21,067 nucleotides of DNA, taken from IMG/VR virus record IMGVR_UViG_3300025284_000061, positions 1 to 21,067 of that record; one strand, written 5' to 3'. The DNA is from a virus. Below are positions 5,955-14,158 of this stretch, in pieces. Position 1 is the first letter of the stretch. Each line of letters starts with the position of its first letter. The translations under genes and the position numbers were made by a program. The notes below the pieces were generated by a model that worked only from the letters and a program-made list of their open reading frames with translations, was not told the DNA's origin and searched no databases.

Positions 5955-8216
5955 ATGGCCGTCACCGCCGACCAGATCACCGTCGAGATCACGGCGGTGT
6001 ACGAACAGTACGAGCGGACGATGGTCCAGGTCGCCGCCGTCACCAGCCGCAACATGGCGGCGGCCGAGGACTCCGCGAAGAAGGGCGGCGATGCGATCGA
6101 GAAGGCGCTCGAGAAGGCGGCGTCCCGGCTGCCCGGGCTGATCAAGAACCTGGCCGAGGGCCAGAACGCGCTGCATCTGTTCCTGCAGGAAGGGGCAGAG
6201 TTCCTGTCGATCTTCGGGGTCTGGGGAACGGTGCTGGGAGGCGCGGTCGGAGCGGTCGACGCGATCGCGGGCGCCATGGGGGCGTATGAGACGGCGGCCG
6301 ATCGCGCGGCCGCGGCGCAAAAGGCCTTCGACCAGGCCATGCGGGACACCAAGGGAATCCTGACCGAATCCGAGCAGGCGGCGGTCGATCTCGCCAGTGG
6401 CCTCAGCCTGGTCGAAAAGGGGCTGCTGGCGACCGCAGCCCAGGAGATCGACGACGCCATCCGGGCCCAGCAGGACCAGCTTGATGATCTGCGGGATTCG
6501 GCCAAGGGCGCCGCCGGTGTCCTGCGATATGCACTATCCGACAAGATCAAGGCCGGCGTCGCGACGCCGGAGGAGCAGGAGGCCGACCGCATTGCCTCGG
6601 ACCTGCAGAACGGGATCCCGCAAACCTCCGCACAGTTCGATGCGCTGCTTGCCAGATTGCGCGAGCTGAGGCCGAGCCTGACCGATGCCGGGCGGGAAAC
6701 CGGCTCGCTGGCCACCGAGTTGGCCCGGGTCAGCAACGCGGCGGCGGGAGTCGAGACCAAGACCGCAGTTTCGATCAAAGTCCAGGAGCGGATGGCGGTG
6801 GTCCATAAGGAGGGCGCCGAAGCCGCCGACGGCGCCGGGCAGGCGGCGCAGAATCTGGGGCTGAAATTCGGCGGTGCGGCAGACCGGGTTCTGACCCTGG
6901 CCGAGGCGCTGAAGGTCTTCAGCAGCGAGGCCACCCAGGCCCGCTCGGCCGGCGTGCAGGCCGGCGTCGATCTCGACAAGCTCGAGCAGCGGATCCTCGC
7001 CGAGACCGAAGCGTACAGGAAAGGCAAGGATGCCGTCGACGCCCGCAACGATTCGCTGGTCGTGGAGAAGGTTCGCAGCGAGGCGCTCGCCGCCGCGCAG
7101 AAGAGCGGTCTCGGCGTCAACGATGCCAAGGCCGAGGCTGATCGCATCGCGGCTGAGGAGCGGACCAGGCTGCAGGAGCGGAAGGCCTATGAGGAGCGCG
7201 AAAGGGTGCGGCGCGCGACCAGCGTCGGGGCGCCGCGCAGCACGGGCGTCGCCGCGGCGCCGGATGCGGGGGCAAACGACCCGGTGGCCGGTCTCCGGCA
7301 GCAGGCCGATCTCAACGAGCGGCTTCTCCTGGTCTACCAGCGGGGAGCCGACGCGCAGGCGGCGATGAGGGCGCAGGTCGAGGCGCTGAACAGCGCCCGG
7401 CAACGCGGGCTCGAACTCGGCACCGCCGAGCACGCCCAGTACGTCCAGCGCTACGAGGACGAGGCGGCACGCAAGCGCCGGAGCGATCAACTGCTCGCCG
7501 ATTACGCCAAGGCGGACCAGCTGGTCGAGGGCGCGATGACCAGCCAGGAGAAGTACGAGGCTGCGAAAATCGAATATGCGCGCCTGCATAAGGAAGGGGC
7601 GTTCACCGACGCCGAATACTCGCGGGTGCTGGAGAAACTGAACCTGGAGAACCAGGGCTATGTCGAAGGCATCCAGGCGATTGGGCAAGCGATCCAGAAC
7701 GGCATACAGGGCGCCACCAGCTTCTTCGACGCGCTGACCAAGGTCGGGATGGCGCTGGCGCAGATGCTGCTGCAGGCGGCGCTGTTCGGGGGCGGGCCGC
7801 TCGGCAAGGCGTTCGGGAGCCTCACCGGCTTGAGCGGCGGCCTGCTCGGCCTCGCCTTCGGCGGCGGCGGTGGCGTCGACTATGACGGCGGGACCGGCCT
7901 GGGCCCGATTGGCCCGAGCGGGATCGCCGGCCACGCCGCCATGGGCGGCCAGGCCCTGCCGGGCCGGCTGTACGAAGTTGGCGAGACCGGCCGGGAATGG
8001 TTCGCCCCGTCCGTGCCCGGCCAGGTGATCCCGAACCACGTCATCAAGGCGGCGGCCGGGGGTGGCGGCGGATCGAGCCAGCCGATCACCTTCAACATCT
8101 CCATGGCCGGCGCCAATGGCGACCGCACCATCGCCGAGATCGCCGCGGCGGCGGTCAAGCGCGGCCTGACCAGCGTGCCCGAGATCAACCGCCAGCACCG
8201 GATCCGCTTCGCATGA
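5955..8216 (+). CDS. Tape measure protein
   Basis: 753 residues. The ATG at 5955 is preferred because GAGG lies five bases upstream; a GTG two codons earlier is possible. The N-terminal 70 residues are helical (VTADQITVEITAVYEQYERT). Hydrophobic segments occur near residues 75-110 (FLSIFGVWGTVLGGAVGAVD) and 590-640 (MALAQMLLQAALFGGGPLG and a Gly-rich run). Long Ala/Glu/Arg/Gln coiled-coil stretches fill the region between. The end carries LYEVGETGREWFAPSVPGQV, the usual C-terminal motif of tape measure proteins, followed by a Gly-rich linker and a beta/helix tail. It sets tail length and is ejected during infection. It is the longest gene after the J-like one and is followed without a gap by tail tip genes. 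At roughly 1.5 angstrom per residue it would predict a tail of about 110 nm (inference). Confidence 0.88.
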   Translation: MAVTADQITVEITAVYEQYERTMVQVAAVTSRNMAAAEDSAKKGGDAIEKALEKAASRLPGLIKNLAEGQNALHLFLQEGAEFLSIFGVWGTVLGGAVGAVDAIAGAMGAYETAADRAAAAQKAFDQAMRDTKGILTESEQAAVDLASGLSLVEKGLLATAAQEIDDAIRAQQDQLDDLRDSAKGAAGVLRYALSDKIKAGVATPEEQEADRIASDLQNGIPQTSAQFDALLARLRELRPSLTDAGRETGSLATELARVSNAAAGVETKTAVSIKVQERMAVVHKEGAEAADGAGQAAQNLGLKFGGAADRVLTLAEALKVFSSEATQARSAGVQAGVDLDKLEQRILAETEAYRKGKDAVDARNDSLVVEKVRSEALAAAQKSGLGVNDAKAEADRIAAEERTRLQERKAYEERERVRRATSVGAPRSTGVAAAPDAGANDPVAGLRQQADLNERLLLVYQRGADAQAAMRAQVEALNSARQRGLELGTAEHAQYVQRYEDEAARKRRSDQLLADYAKADQLVEGAMTSQEKYEAAKIEYARLHKEGAFTDAEYSRVLEKLNLENQGYVEGIQAIGQAIQNGIQGATSFFDALTKVGMALAQMLLQAALFGGGPLGKAFGSLTGLSGGLLGLAFGGGGGVDYDGGTGLGPIGPSGIAGHAAMGGQALPGRLYEVGETGREWFAPSVPGQVIPNHVIKAAAGGGGGSSQPITFNISMAGANGDRTIAEIAAAAVKRGLTSVPEINRQHRIRFA

Positions 8217-8896
8217 GCACGCCCATGATCATCTATGACTGGCCGGCGGCCCTGGTCGCCAATGCCGAGACCTTCCGGATCGACGCGCGCACCCGCTCCG
8301 GCGGCGAGACGGTTGCCGGCCGCGAGCAGGTCGTGACGTCCAAACTGGGCCGGTGGGTGGCGACGCTGACCGTGCCGCTGCACACGCCGGCCAAGATCCG
8401 GGCCATGCGGTCGCTGCTGGCCCGACTCGACGGCCGGACCAACGCGGTGCGCGTCGGCCCTTGCGACTGCCGCAACGGCAACCGGCTGATCCCGACCGTC
8501 GGCGGGATCCCCTATGATGACGACAGCCTGCATTCCGACGGCGCCGGCTTCATGCAAGGCGGCGTGCTGCCAGTGATCGCGAAAGGCAAGGCGGCGGCGG
8601 CTGGAGACACCCAGATCACGATCGAGAACGGCTCGACGCGGATGCCGGTGCTGGAGGGGTCGTTCCTCGGCGCCGGCGGCTGCCTCTACGTCACGGTCGG
8701 CGCCACCGCGCTTCCCGACGAAAAGACCCTGCTCGACATCCGGCCGAAGCTGCGGACCGCGCTGGCGGAGGGCGCGGCCGTGGACTGGTGCCATGGCCGT
8801 GTGCGGATGCGCCTGACGGCCGACGACAGCGGCGCCTTCGAGCTGCAACTCGCCCGCACCGGCACGGCGACGCTGGACCTCGTGGAGGTGTGGTGA
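8213..8896 (+). CDS. Distal tail (minor tail, gpM-like position) protein
   Basis: 227 residues; the ATG overlaps the tape measure stop (ATGA). The N-terminus (PMIIYDWPAALVANAETFRI) and following beta-rich part (VTSKLGRWVATLTVPL, MRSLLARLDGRTNAVRVGPCD) resemble tail proteins that bind the tube end after the tape measure. The C-terminus finishes with GAFELQLARTGTATLDLVEVW, a beta-strand pair. A C-D-C motif around residue 84 is present. Location directly after the tape measure, before the gpL-like and K-like genes, supports a distal tail or baseplate role. The exact family is not certain. Confidence 0.7.
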   Translation: MSTPMIIYDWPAALVANAETFRIDARTRSGGETVAGREQVVTSKLGRWVATLTVPLHTPAKIRAMRSLLARLDGRTNAVRVGPCDCRNGNRLIPTVGGIPYDDDSLHSDGAGFMQGGVLPVIAKGKAAAAGDTQITIENGSTRMPVLEGSFLGAGGCLYVTVGATALPDEKTLLDIRPKLRTALAEGAAVDWCHGRVRMRLTADDSGAFELQLARTGTATLDLVEVW

Positions 8897-8897
8897 C

Positions 8898-9524
8898 ATG
8901 GCCTTCTTCCCACCCCCTCTGCCGACTATCGAGGATCCGATCCGCGCCCAGGCGCGGGGCCAGCATGTGGTCTGCGCCCTGTTCGTGACCTTCGCCTTCA
9001 ACGGCGGCACCCTGCAGGTGTGGGAGGGCGACGGGCCGACCAAGCGCGGCGGTGTCGACTGGATCGGCATGGGGCAACGGGTCGACGGCAGTGGCAATCC
9101 GCTGCAGTCGATCGACGGGCTGGAGCAGGCGGCCAACGGCACGGCGCCGCAGCTCAGCCTGAGGTTGAACGGCGTCGACTCCACGGTCGTGACGGCGGCC
9201 AAGAGCGCGGTCCCGGACGAGATCGAAGGACGTGATCTGACGGTGCAGATCGGGTTCTACGACGCCACCATCCCGGGGGGCCTGGTGCCGCTCGGCGATC
9301 TTCTCACGCTCGGCATCTGGACCATGCAGAAGCCCAGCTTCACCGCGACCGGCCCGACGCTGCGGACCATCACGCTGCCCTGCGAGACGCTGTTCGCGCA
9401 GCGGAGCAGGGCGCCGTTCGGCATGCTGACCGACCGGGACCAGCAGCGCCGCTTTCCAGGCGACCTCGGCTGCCAGTTCCCGCCGAAGCTCGTCGACCGC
9501 GACGTGGCGTGGCCGCGTCACTGA
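8898..9524 (+). CDS. Minor tail protein (baseplate hub / gpL-like position)
   Basis: 208 residues, starting one base after the previous stop. The first half contains HVVCALFVTFAFNGGTLQVW and RGGVDWIGMGQRVDGSG, a beta sandwich pattern. The second half has a segment IEGRDLTVQIGFYD and the block LFAQRSRAPFGMLTDRDQQR followed by RFPGDLGCQF. A TDxDQxRxFPGDxGxxF ending is a recurrent signature of small tail-tip proteins placed between the tape measure and the K/J-like genes. It should form part of the ring that carries the central tail protein. Three cysteines are present, but no clear metal cluster pattern can be seen. Confidence 0.72.
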   Translation: MAFFPPPLPTIEDPIRAQARGQHVVCALFVTFAFNGGTLQVWEGDGPTKRGGVDWIGMGQRVDGSGNPLQSIDGLEQAANGTAPQLSLRLNGVDSTVVTAAKSAVPDEIEGRDLTVQIGFYDATIPGGLVPLGDLLTLGIWTMQKPSFTATGPTLRTITLPCETLFAQRSRAPFGMLTDRDQQRRFPGDLGCQFPPKLVDRDVAWPRH

Positions 9525-9538
9525 CCCAGGAGGCACCC

Positions 9539-9730
9539 ATGCAGTTCGATGAACTGTGCGCCGTCGTCGGCGCATTGCGGGACCGTGTCGCCGAATTGGA
9601 GGCCAAGGAGGAGGCGCGGGCCGAGCGCGAGGCGAAGTCCGTCGCGACCGGCAGCGGTCTGCCCGGCAACCAGCGCCACCTGGGCGGCGGCAGGCCGATC
9701 AGCGTGGCGGACCGCAACCGGCTCTCCTGA
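9539..9730 (+). CDS. Small coiled-coil protein in the tail tip cluster
   Basis: 63 residues with a strong AGGAGG site seven bases before the ATG. Residues 3-35 form a charged heptad-like helix (LCAVVGALRDRVAELEAKEE), and the rest is Gly/Asn-rich ending PISVADRNRLS. Its stop overlaps the start of the next gene (TGATG). It could be an assembly factor or small structural element. I know of no named family for it. Confidence 0.6.
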   Translation: MQFDELCAVVGALRDRVAELEAKEEARAEREAKSVATGSGLPGNQRHLGGGRPISVADRNRLS

Positions 9731-10128
9731 TGTGCTCGCTTCTTGCCGACCTCGCCGCCCATCAGCGTGTGGGCAACACGACGCCGTTCGTGCTCGGGAG
9801 AATGGACTGCAGCCTGTGGGCGGCGGACTGGGTGCTGAAGCAGACCGGCGTAGACCCGGCGGCCACCTGGCGCGGCGCCTACGGCACCGAGCGCGAGTAC
9901 ATGCGGCTGCTGCTGGCCGAAGGCGGCCTGGTCCGCGTCGCCGCGCGGGCCGTGACGCGCATCGGCGCACGGCACGTCGCGCCGGCGGATGCCCAGCCCG
10001 GCGACATCGGCATCATCGTGACCGAGAGGGGCCCGGCGCTTGCGATCCGCGGGCAGCTCGCCTGGATGGCGAAGACCGGCGACCAGCTTTCGACCACGCC
10101 GCACGCTTCCTTCGCGTGGAGGATCTGA
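9730..10128 (+). CDS. NlpC/P60-like tail assembly protein (DUF6950-like)
   Basis: 132 residues starting in the overlap with the upstream stop. It has the papain-like core: FVLGRMDCSLWAADWVLKQT with the candidate nucleophile Cys27 after Asp, then GAYGTEREYMRLLLAEGGLV, and the PADAQPGDIGIIV block where NlpC/P60 domains have PGDLV. The strand that normally carries the catalytic His reads GPALAIRGQLAW, without His. The domain may therefore be structural, as in many tail proteins of this group. It occupies the place of lambda gpK and GTA gp14, between the minor tail proteins and the J-like protein. Confidence 0.75.
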   Translation: MCSLLADLAAHQRVGNTTPFVLGRMDCSLWAADWVLKQTGVDPAATWRGAYGTEREYMRLLLAEGGLVRVAARAVTRIGARHVAPADAQPGDIGIIVTERGPALAIRGQLAWMAKTGDQLSTTPHASFAWRI

Positions 10129-10132
10129 CCGA

Positions 10133-13100
10133 ATGGCGAAGGCAATCCCGCTCGTCCTGGGCGCCGCAGCAATCGTAGCTACTGGCGGAGCCGCCATACC
10201 GGCCGTCGCTGCCGCCGCGGGCACGATCGCCGGCTTCAGCACGCTCAGCGTCGTTTCTGTCGGCCTGTCGATCGCCGGCACCCTGGCGCAGACGCTGCTG
10301 GCCGAGCAGCCGCCGAAGCCGAAGATGCAGGACGGCGACGTCAGCATCAAGCAGGCGATCCCGCCGCGGACGCGCATGTATGGCCGGCAGCGGCTGGGCG
10401 GCGTGTTCCTCTACTACGACAGCACGAGCGATGGCGATCTCAAGACCCTGATCTGCCATTGCGCCCATGAGGTCGACGACAGCACGGAAGGCAAGCCGAA
10501 CCCGGAAGAGGACTGGCTGAACGACGAGCGGGTCCAGCTCGACGACGGGATCGTCACCGACGATCCGTGGGGCGAGTTCGAAGTCGTCACGATCGTCCAT
10601 TGGCTTGGCTCGCCGGACCAGACGATCGCCGACATCGACGATGAGTTCTGGACAGCAGCTCACCGCGGGCGCGGCCTGTGCTGCTCCTACGTCAAATATG
10701 CCGACCTCAAGGACGAGGATCAGATCAAGGTCTTCCCGTCCGGGCCGCCCCCCTACCGGACGGTGCTGCGGGGCGCCAAGGTCTTCGATCCGCGCGAGGA
10801 GGGGACCGGGCCCGGCGACCAGAAGATCGATGACGAGACGACCTGGACCTGGTCGGACAACGCAGCGCTGGTGGTCCTGGACTACATGACGCGCCTGGAG
10901 CGGGGAGTCCCGGTCGGCTTCGGCGTCGCCCTCGATCGGATCAACCTGGACAGCTTCGCGGCCGCGGCCGACATCTGCGACCAGGAGATTCCGCTGAAGG
11001 CCGGCGGTGTCGAGCCGCGCTGGCGGGCCTGGGGCGCCTATGAGCTGACCGAGGACCGCAAGGCGGTGCTGCAGGACCTGCTCGACGCATGCGGCGGCCG
11101 GATCATCCAGGGACCCGACGGCAAGCTCGGCCTGACCGTTGGCGCCGGCCCGTATCGCGCGACGGGAGGCAATACCGAATGGACCGTGCCGGATGGCGCC
11201 CCGGCGGCGGTGACGCTGACCGAGGAGCACATCCTCGAATGGGACCTGAACCAGGGCAAGCCGGCGATCGAGCGCATCAACGAAGTGCGGGCGACCTATG
11301 TCAGCCAGGCGTGGGAATGGGCGGAGACCGAGGCCGGCATCCAGCTCGACCAGGCGGCGATCGACCGCAACGGCGTCGAGAGCAGCCAGATCAAGCTGCG
11401 CTTCGTTCCGTCCGAGAGCCAGGCCCAGCGCGTCGCCAGGGAGGTCTTGAGGCGCGGCAATCCCTCGCATACCGGCCGCATCCGGACGACGCTCGCCGGG
11501 CTCGATGCGTGGGGCGAGCGGTGGATCCGGCTGCAGATCGCCGAGCTCGACATCGACGCGCTGTTCGAGATCACCGGCATGAGCCTCAACCAGGCCGACA
11601 TGACGGTGAGCCTGGAGGTGACCAGCTACGACGGCTGGTGGGAGTGGACTGCGCAGACCGACGAGCAGGACCCGGCCGTGCCGCCGTCGGACGGCGGCGA
11701 CGATGCCGAGATGCCGGTGCCGAAGAAGGTCGCGGTCACGATCGCGCACAGGCTCTACAACATGCAGATGCCTGTCGCGGTCGGGGTCGTCACCTGGGAT
11801 CCGCCGCCCCGGTCGGTCTATGTGGCGAAGGCCCGCTATCGGCCGGTGACCGATCCCGTCTCCCCGTGGCAGCCGCTGCCGGTGGCGCAGGACGACAACC
11901 AGGTCGAGACCTTCCCGCTGGAGGACGGCACGGCCTATGAGGCGCAGGTGCGCTTCATCGGGCCGCGTGGATCGGGCAGCGACTGGTCGACGCCGCCGGC
12001 GAGCTTTGCCGCTGTGGCCGATCCGGTGGCGCCCCTGTCGCCGACCAGCCTGACGGCCCAAGCGAATACGCCTGCGGTCGGGCAGGTGACGGTCTCCGCC
12101 AAGGCGCCGAACGACCCGAAGCACCTCTCGCTGCGCTTCTACCGAAACGGCAGCAACACGTTCGGACCAGGCAGCGGCGCCACGCTGATCAATGGGCCGC
12201 TGTACTGCGCGCCGCTGTCGACACAGAGCCATGTCGAGACGGTCGCGCCAGGCGACTGGTGGTACTTCGCGACCTCGGCCAACTGGAGCAACGTCGAGAG
12301 CGTCCCGGCGGGCGGCGTGGTGGCGGAGGTATCGCCCGCGGCGCTGGCGATCACCAGCCCGGCAGGGCCGATCGGCAGCTACGACAAGCGGCCCGTGGTG
12401 GCCGGCAACGGTGCTGTGGCCGGAGCGTCGATCAAGCTCTACGCCAATGCCGTCCAGGTCGGCACCGCCACGGCAGCCGGCGACGGCAGCTGGACGGCCA
12501 CGCCGTCGACCGATCTGGGCACCGGCGCCAACGCCATGACGGCGACGCAGACCGTCGGCGGCAACGAGAGCGTGGCGTCGGGCTCGGTGACGATCACGAT
12601 CGTGGCGATCGACGCTGATGCGTGGGCCTATATCACCGCGATGACGGCGCGGCCGACCTATGCCCGGCAGACGCTGATCAAGGATCTGGTCGAGAGCCTG
12701 AAATCGGCCGGGGTGTGGGCGAAGCTGGACGCGCTCTATCTGCTGGCGGCGCATGACACGCAGGCCGCGCGGTTGAACGCGAAGGCACCGGCGACCTTTG
12801 CGCTGACGGCCGTGTCGTCGCCGGCGTTCACTGCGGACCGCGGCTACACCGGGACAGGCTCTGGGGTCACGCCGGGCGGCTATCTCTCAACCGGATTCAA
12901 CCCTTCAACCGCCGGCGGCCACTACGGGCTCAACGACGCTCACCTCGCGGTCTGGGTCCGCACCGCGTCGAGCTCAACCACCAACGGCGCCATGTCGGAG
13001 ATCGGCAACGGCCAAGCCTTCATCAGCAGCAAGAACGCCACCGCCGGCCAGATCGTCACCCGACTAAACGACAATGTCTCAACTGGCGTCGCGGCCGGCA

Positions 13101-13366
13101 CGCCGAACTCCACCGAGTTCTTCTGCCTGTCGCGGGCCGGATCAGGCGCCTATTCGCGCTACCACAACGCCATGTTGCTCGGCGACCTGTCGCAGGCCAG
13201 CACATCCATCTTCAACGACCTCTTCTATCTGCTGCGCCGCGGCACGACAACTTACAGCGACGCTCAGATCTCGGCGGCGTCTATCGGCGGCGCGCTGACG
13301 CCGGCGGAAGAAACCGCCCTCTACAATGCCAAGCACGCCTACCTAGTCGCCGTCGGCGCCGCCTGA
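10133..13366 (+). CDS. Central tail tip / host specificity protein (J-like)
   Basis: 1077 residues; ATG four bases after the upstream stop. Residues 5-58 are hydrophobic and Ala/Gly-rich, as in many tail tip proteins of this class. Then comes a J-like body: VSIKQAIPPRTRMYGRQRLG near residues 80-100, HEVDDSTEG near residue 115, LDYMTRLERGVPVGFGV near 250 and the LEVTSYDGWWEW end of the hub at about 500. After a low-complexity linker with QDPAVPPSDGGDD there are two beta modules of fibronectin type (about 525-735), a bacterial Ig-like module (about 737-823, GSYDKRPVVAGNGAV to ESVASGSVTITI) and a C-terminal region of about 250 residues with a lectin-like beta style (YLSTGFNP, LNDAHLAVWVRT). It ends LTPAEETALYNAKHAYL. 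It should form the tip that contacts the cell surface. Confidence 0.85.
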   Translation: MAKAIPLVLGAAAIVATGGAAIPAVAAAAGTIAGFSTLSVVSVGLSIAGTLAQTLLAEQPPKPKMQDGDVSIKQAIPPRTRMYGRQRLGGVFLYYDSTSDGDLKTLICHCAHEVDDSTEGKPNPEEDWLNDERVQLDDGIVTDDPWGEFEVVTIVHWLGSPDQTIADIDDEFWTAAHRGRGLCCSYVKYADLKDEDQIKVFPSGPPPYRTVLRGAKVFDPREEGTGPGDQKIDDETTWTWSDNAALVVLDYMTRLERGVPVGFGVALDRINLDSFAAAADICDQEIPLKAGGVEPRWRAWGAYELTEDRKAVLQDLLDACGGRIIQGPDGKLGLTVGAGPYRATGGNTEWTVPDGAPAAVTLTEEHILEWDLNQGKPAIERINEVRATYVSQAWEWAETEAGIQLDQAAIDRNGVESSQIKLRFVPSESQAQRVAREVLRRGNPSHTGRIRTTLAGLDAWGERWIRLQIAELDIDALFEITGMSLNQADMTVSLEVTSYDGWWEWTAQTDEQDPAVPPSDGGDDAEMPVPKKVAVTIAHRLYNMQMPVAVGVVTWDPPPRSVYVAKARYRPVTDPVSPWQPLPVAQDDNQVETFPLEDGTAYEAQVRFIGPRGSGSDWSTPPASFAAVADPVAPLSPTSLTAQANTPAVGQVTVSAKAPNDPKHLSLRFYRNGSNTFGPGSGATLINGPLYCAPLSTQSHVETVAPGDWWYFATSANWSNVESVPAGGVVAEVSPAALAITSPAGPIGSYDKRPVVAGNGAVAGASIKLYANAVQVGTATAAGDGSWTATPSTDLGTGANAMTATQTVGGNESVASGSVTITIVAIDADAWAYITAMTARPTYARQTLIKDLVESLKSAGVWAKLDALYLLAAHDTQAARLNAKAPATFALTAVSSPAFTADRGYTGTGSGVTPGGYLSTGFNPSTAGGHYGLNDAHLAVWVRTASSSTTNGAMSEIGNGQAFISSKNATAGQIVTRLNDNVSTGVAAGTPNSTEFFCLSRAGSGAYSRYHNAMLLGDLSQASTSIFNDLFYLLRRGTTTYSDAQISAASIGGALTPAEETALYNAKHAYLVAVGAA

Positions 13367-13418
13367 CATTTCGCCGCCCTGGCGGAATTACATGACAACC
13401 TGATGGAGCGATGCCGTT

Positions 13419-14153
13419 ATGGCCACCCCGAACGTCGACGAGATCTGGGCGGACTACAACCCCGACGGCTCGACTCATGAGCCGAACAAGGTGGATGTCC
13501 GCCGCTGGGGCCGGTTCCTCGAGGCCATCACCACTGCCGCCGGCATGGAGACCTATCCCAACAAAGTGGCGATGGATGCCGACCTGACGCAGGCGGATGG
13601 CCAGCCGGCGCTGCTGTGGTCCGATCCGACCCCGGCCAACAACTTCCCGACCGTCTGGGTCTACAACGACGCCACCAACAGCTGGATCGCCGGCACCGAT
13701 CGTATTCAGTCGCTGAAGGATCTCGTCGACCTGATGCACGCTACCATGCGTCGGGTCGTGGTGCTGTCGAACGAGATCATCATCGACCGTCTCAACGTGC
13801 TCGGCGGCGGCACCTGGCAGGTCTACATCCCGCGCGCGATCTTTATCGACACCCCAGGCGCGACGGCGAGCAACATCACGGCCGCCAACGCCGACAGCAT
13901 CGAAAAGCCCGGCTGGTGCAAGCTGACGATCCCCACGACCCCGACATCCTTACGGAGCTTCGTCTACCTCGACCGGGCCGACAACACCTTCAAAATCAGC
14001 GGCGCGACCGGCGGCGACTTCACGCTGCCGACGACGGGGGTGGATCAGATCGTCCCGATCATCACATTTCCGGCCACGAGCGCCGGCTATTGTCGCCATA
14101 CCAGGCCCGCGACCTCAGCCCGGCCAGCCAGACCACGGGCTTCGCGCCGTTGA
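13419..14153 (+). CDS. Tail fibre, N-terminal attachment part (frameshifted before the esterase part)
   Basis: The frame begins at an ATG with GGAG about ten bases upstream and ends at TGA 14151-14153 (244 residues). Residues 1-100 follow the common fibre attachment pattern: THEPNKVDVRRWGRFLEAI, YPNKVAMDADLTQADGQPAL and then NNFPTVWVYNDATNSWI. From about 14099 the codons of this frame lose GC-ended bias and give an Arg/Pro/Ala-rich tail (TRPATSARPARPRASRR), whereas the -1 frame becomes fully coding. The true product is therefore probably one 918-residue protein spanning 13419-16174, broken by one base lost near 14090-14098, or by a sequencing error. No slippery heptamer is visible, so programmed frameshifting is less likely. 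Confidence 0.7.
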   Translation: MATPNVDEIWADYNPDGSTHEPNKVDVRRWGRFLEAITTAAGMETYPNKVAMDADLTQADGQPALLWSDPTPANNFPTVWVYNDATNSWIAGTDRIQSLKDLVDLMHATMRRVVVLSNEIIIDRLNVLGGGTWQVYIPRAIFIDTPGATASNITAANADSIEKPGWCKLTIPTTPTSLRSFVYLDRADNTFKISGATGGDFTLPTTGVDQIVPIITFPATSAGYCRHTRPATSARPARPRASRR

Positions 14154-14158
14154 CGCCG

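Noticed and set aside
6534-8198. A 554-codon minus-strand frame and a 417-codon frame (5894-7147) opposite the tape measure gene
   Set aside because: Both mirror the tape measure codons; composition is biased and no ribosome site or motif was seen.
10013-12754. A 913-codon open frame on the minus strand across the J-like gene
   Set aside because: Arg/His/Asp-rich product without any domain pattern; long open antisense frames are expected opposite GC-rich genes with GC-ended codons. The plus strand has clear tail tip motifs.
13367-13418. Imperfect hairpin between the J-like gene and the fibre gene
   Set aside because: Short stem with a bulge and no T-tract; too weak to call a terminator.
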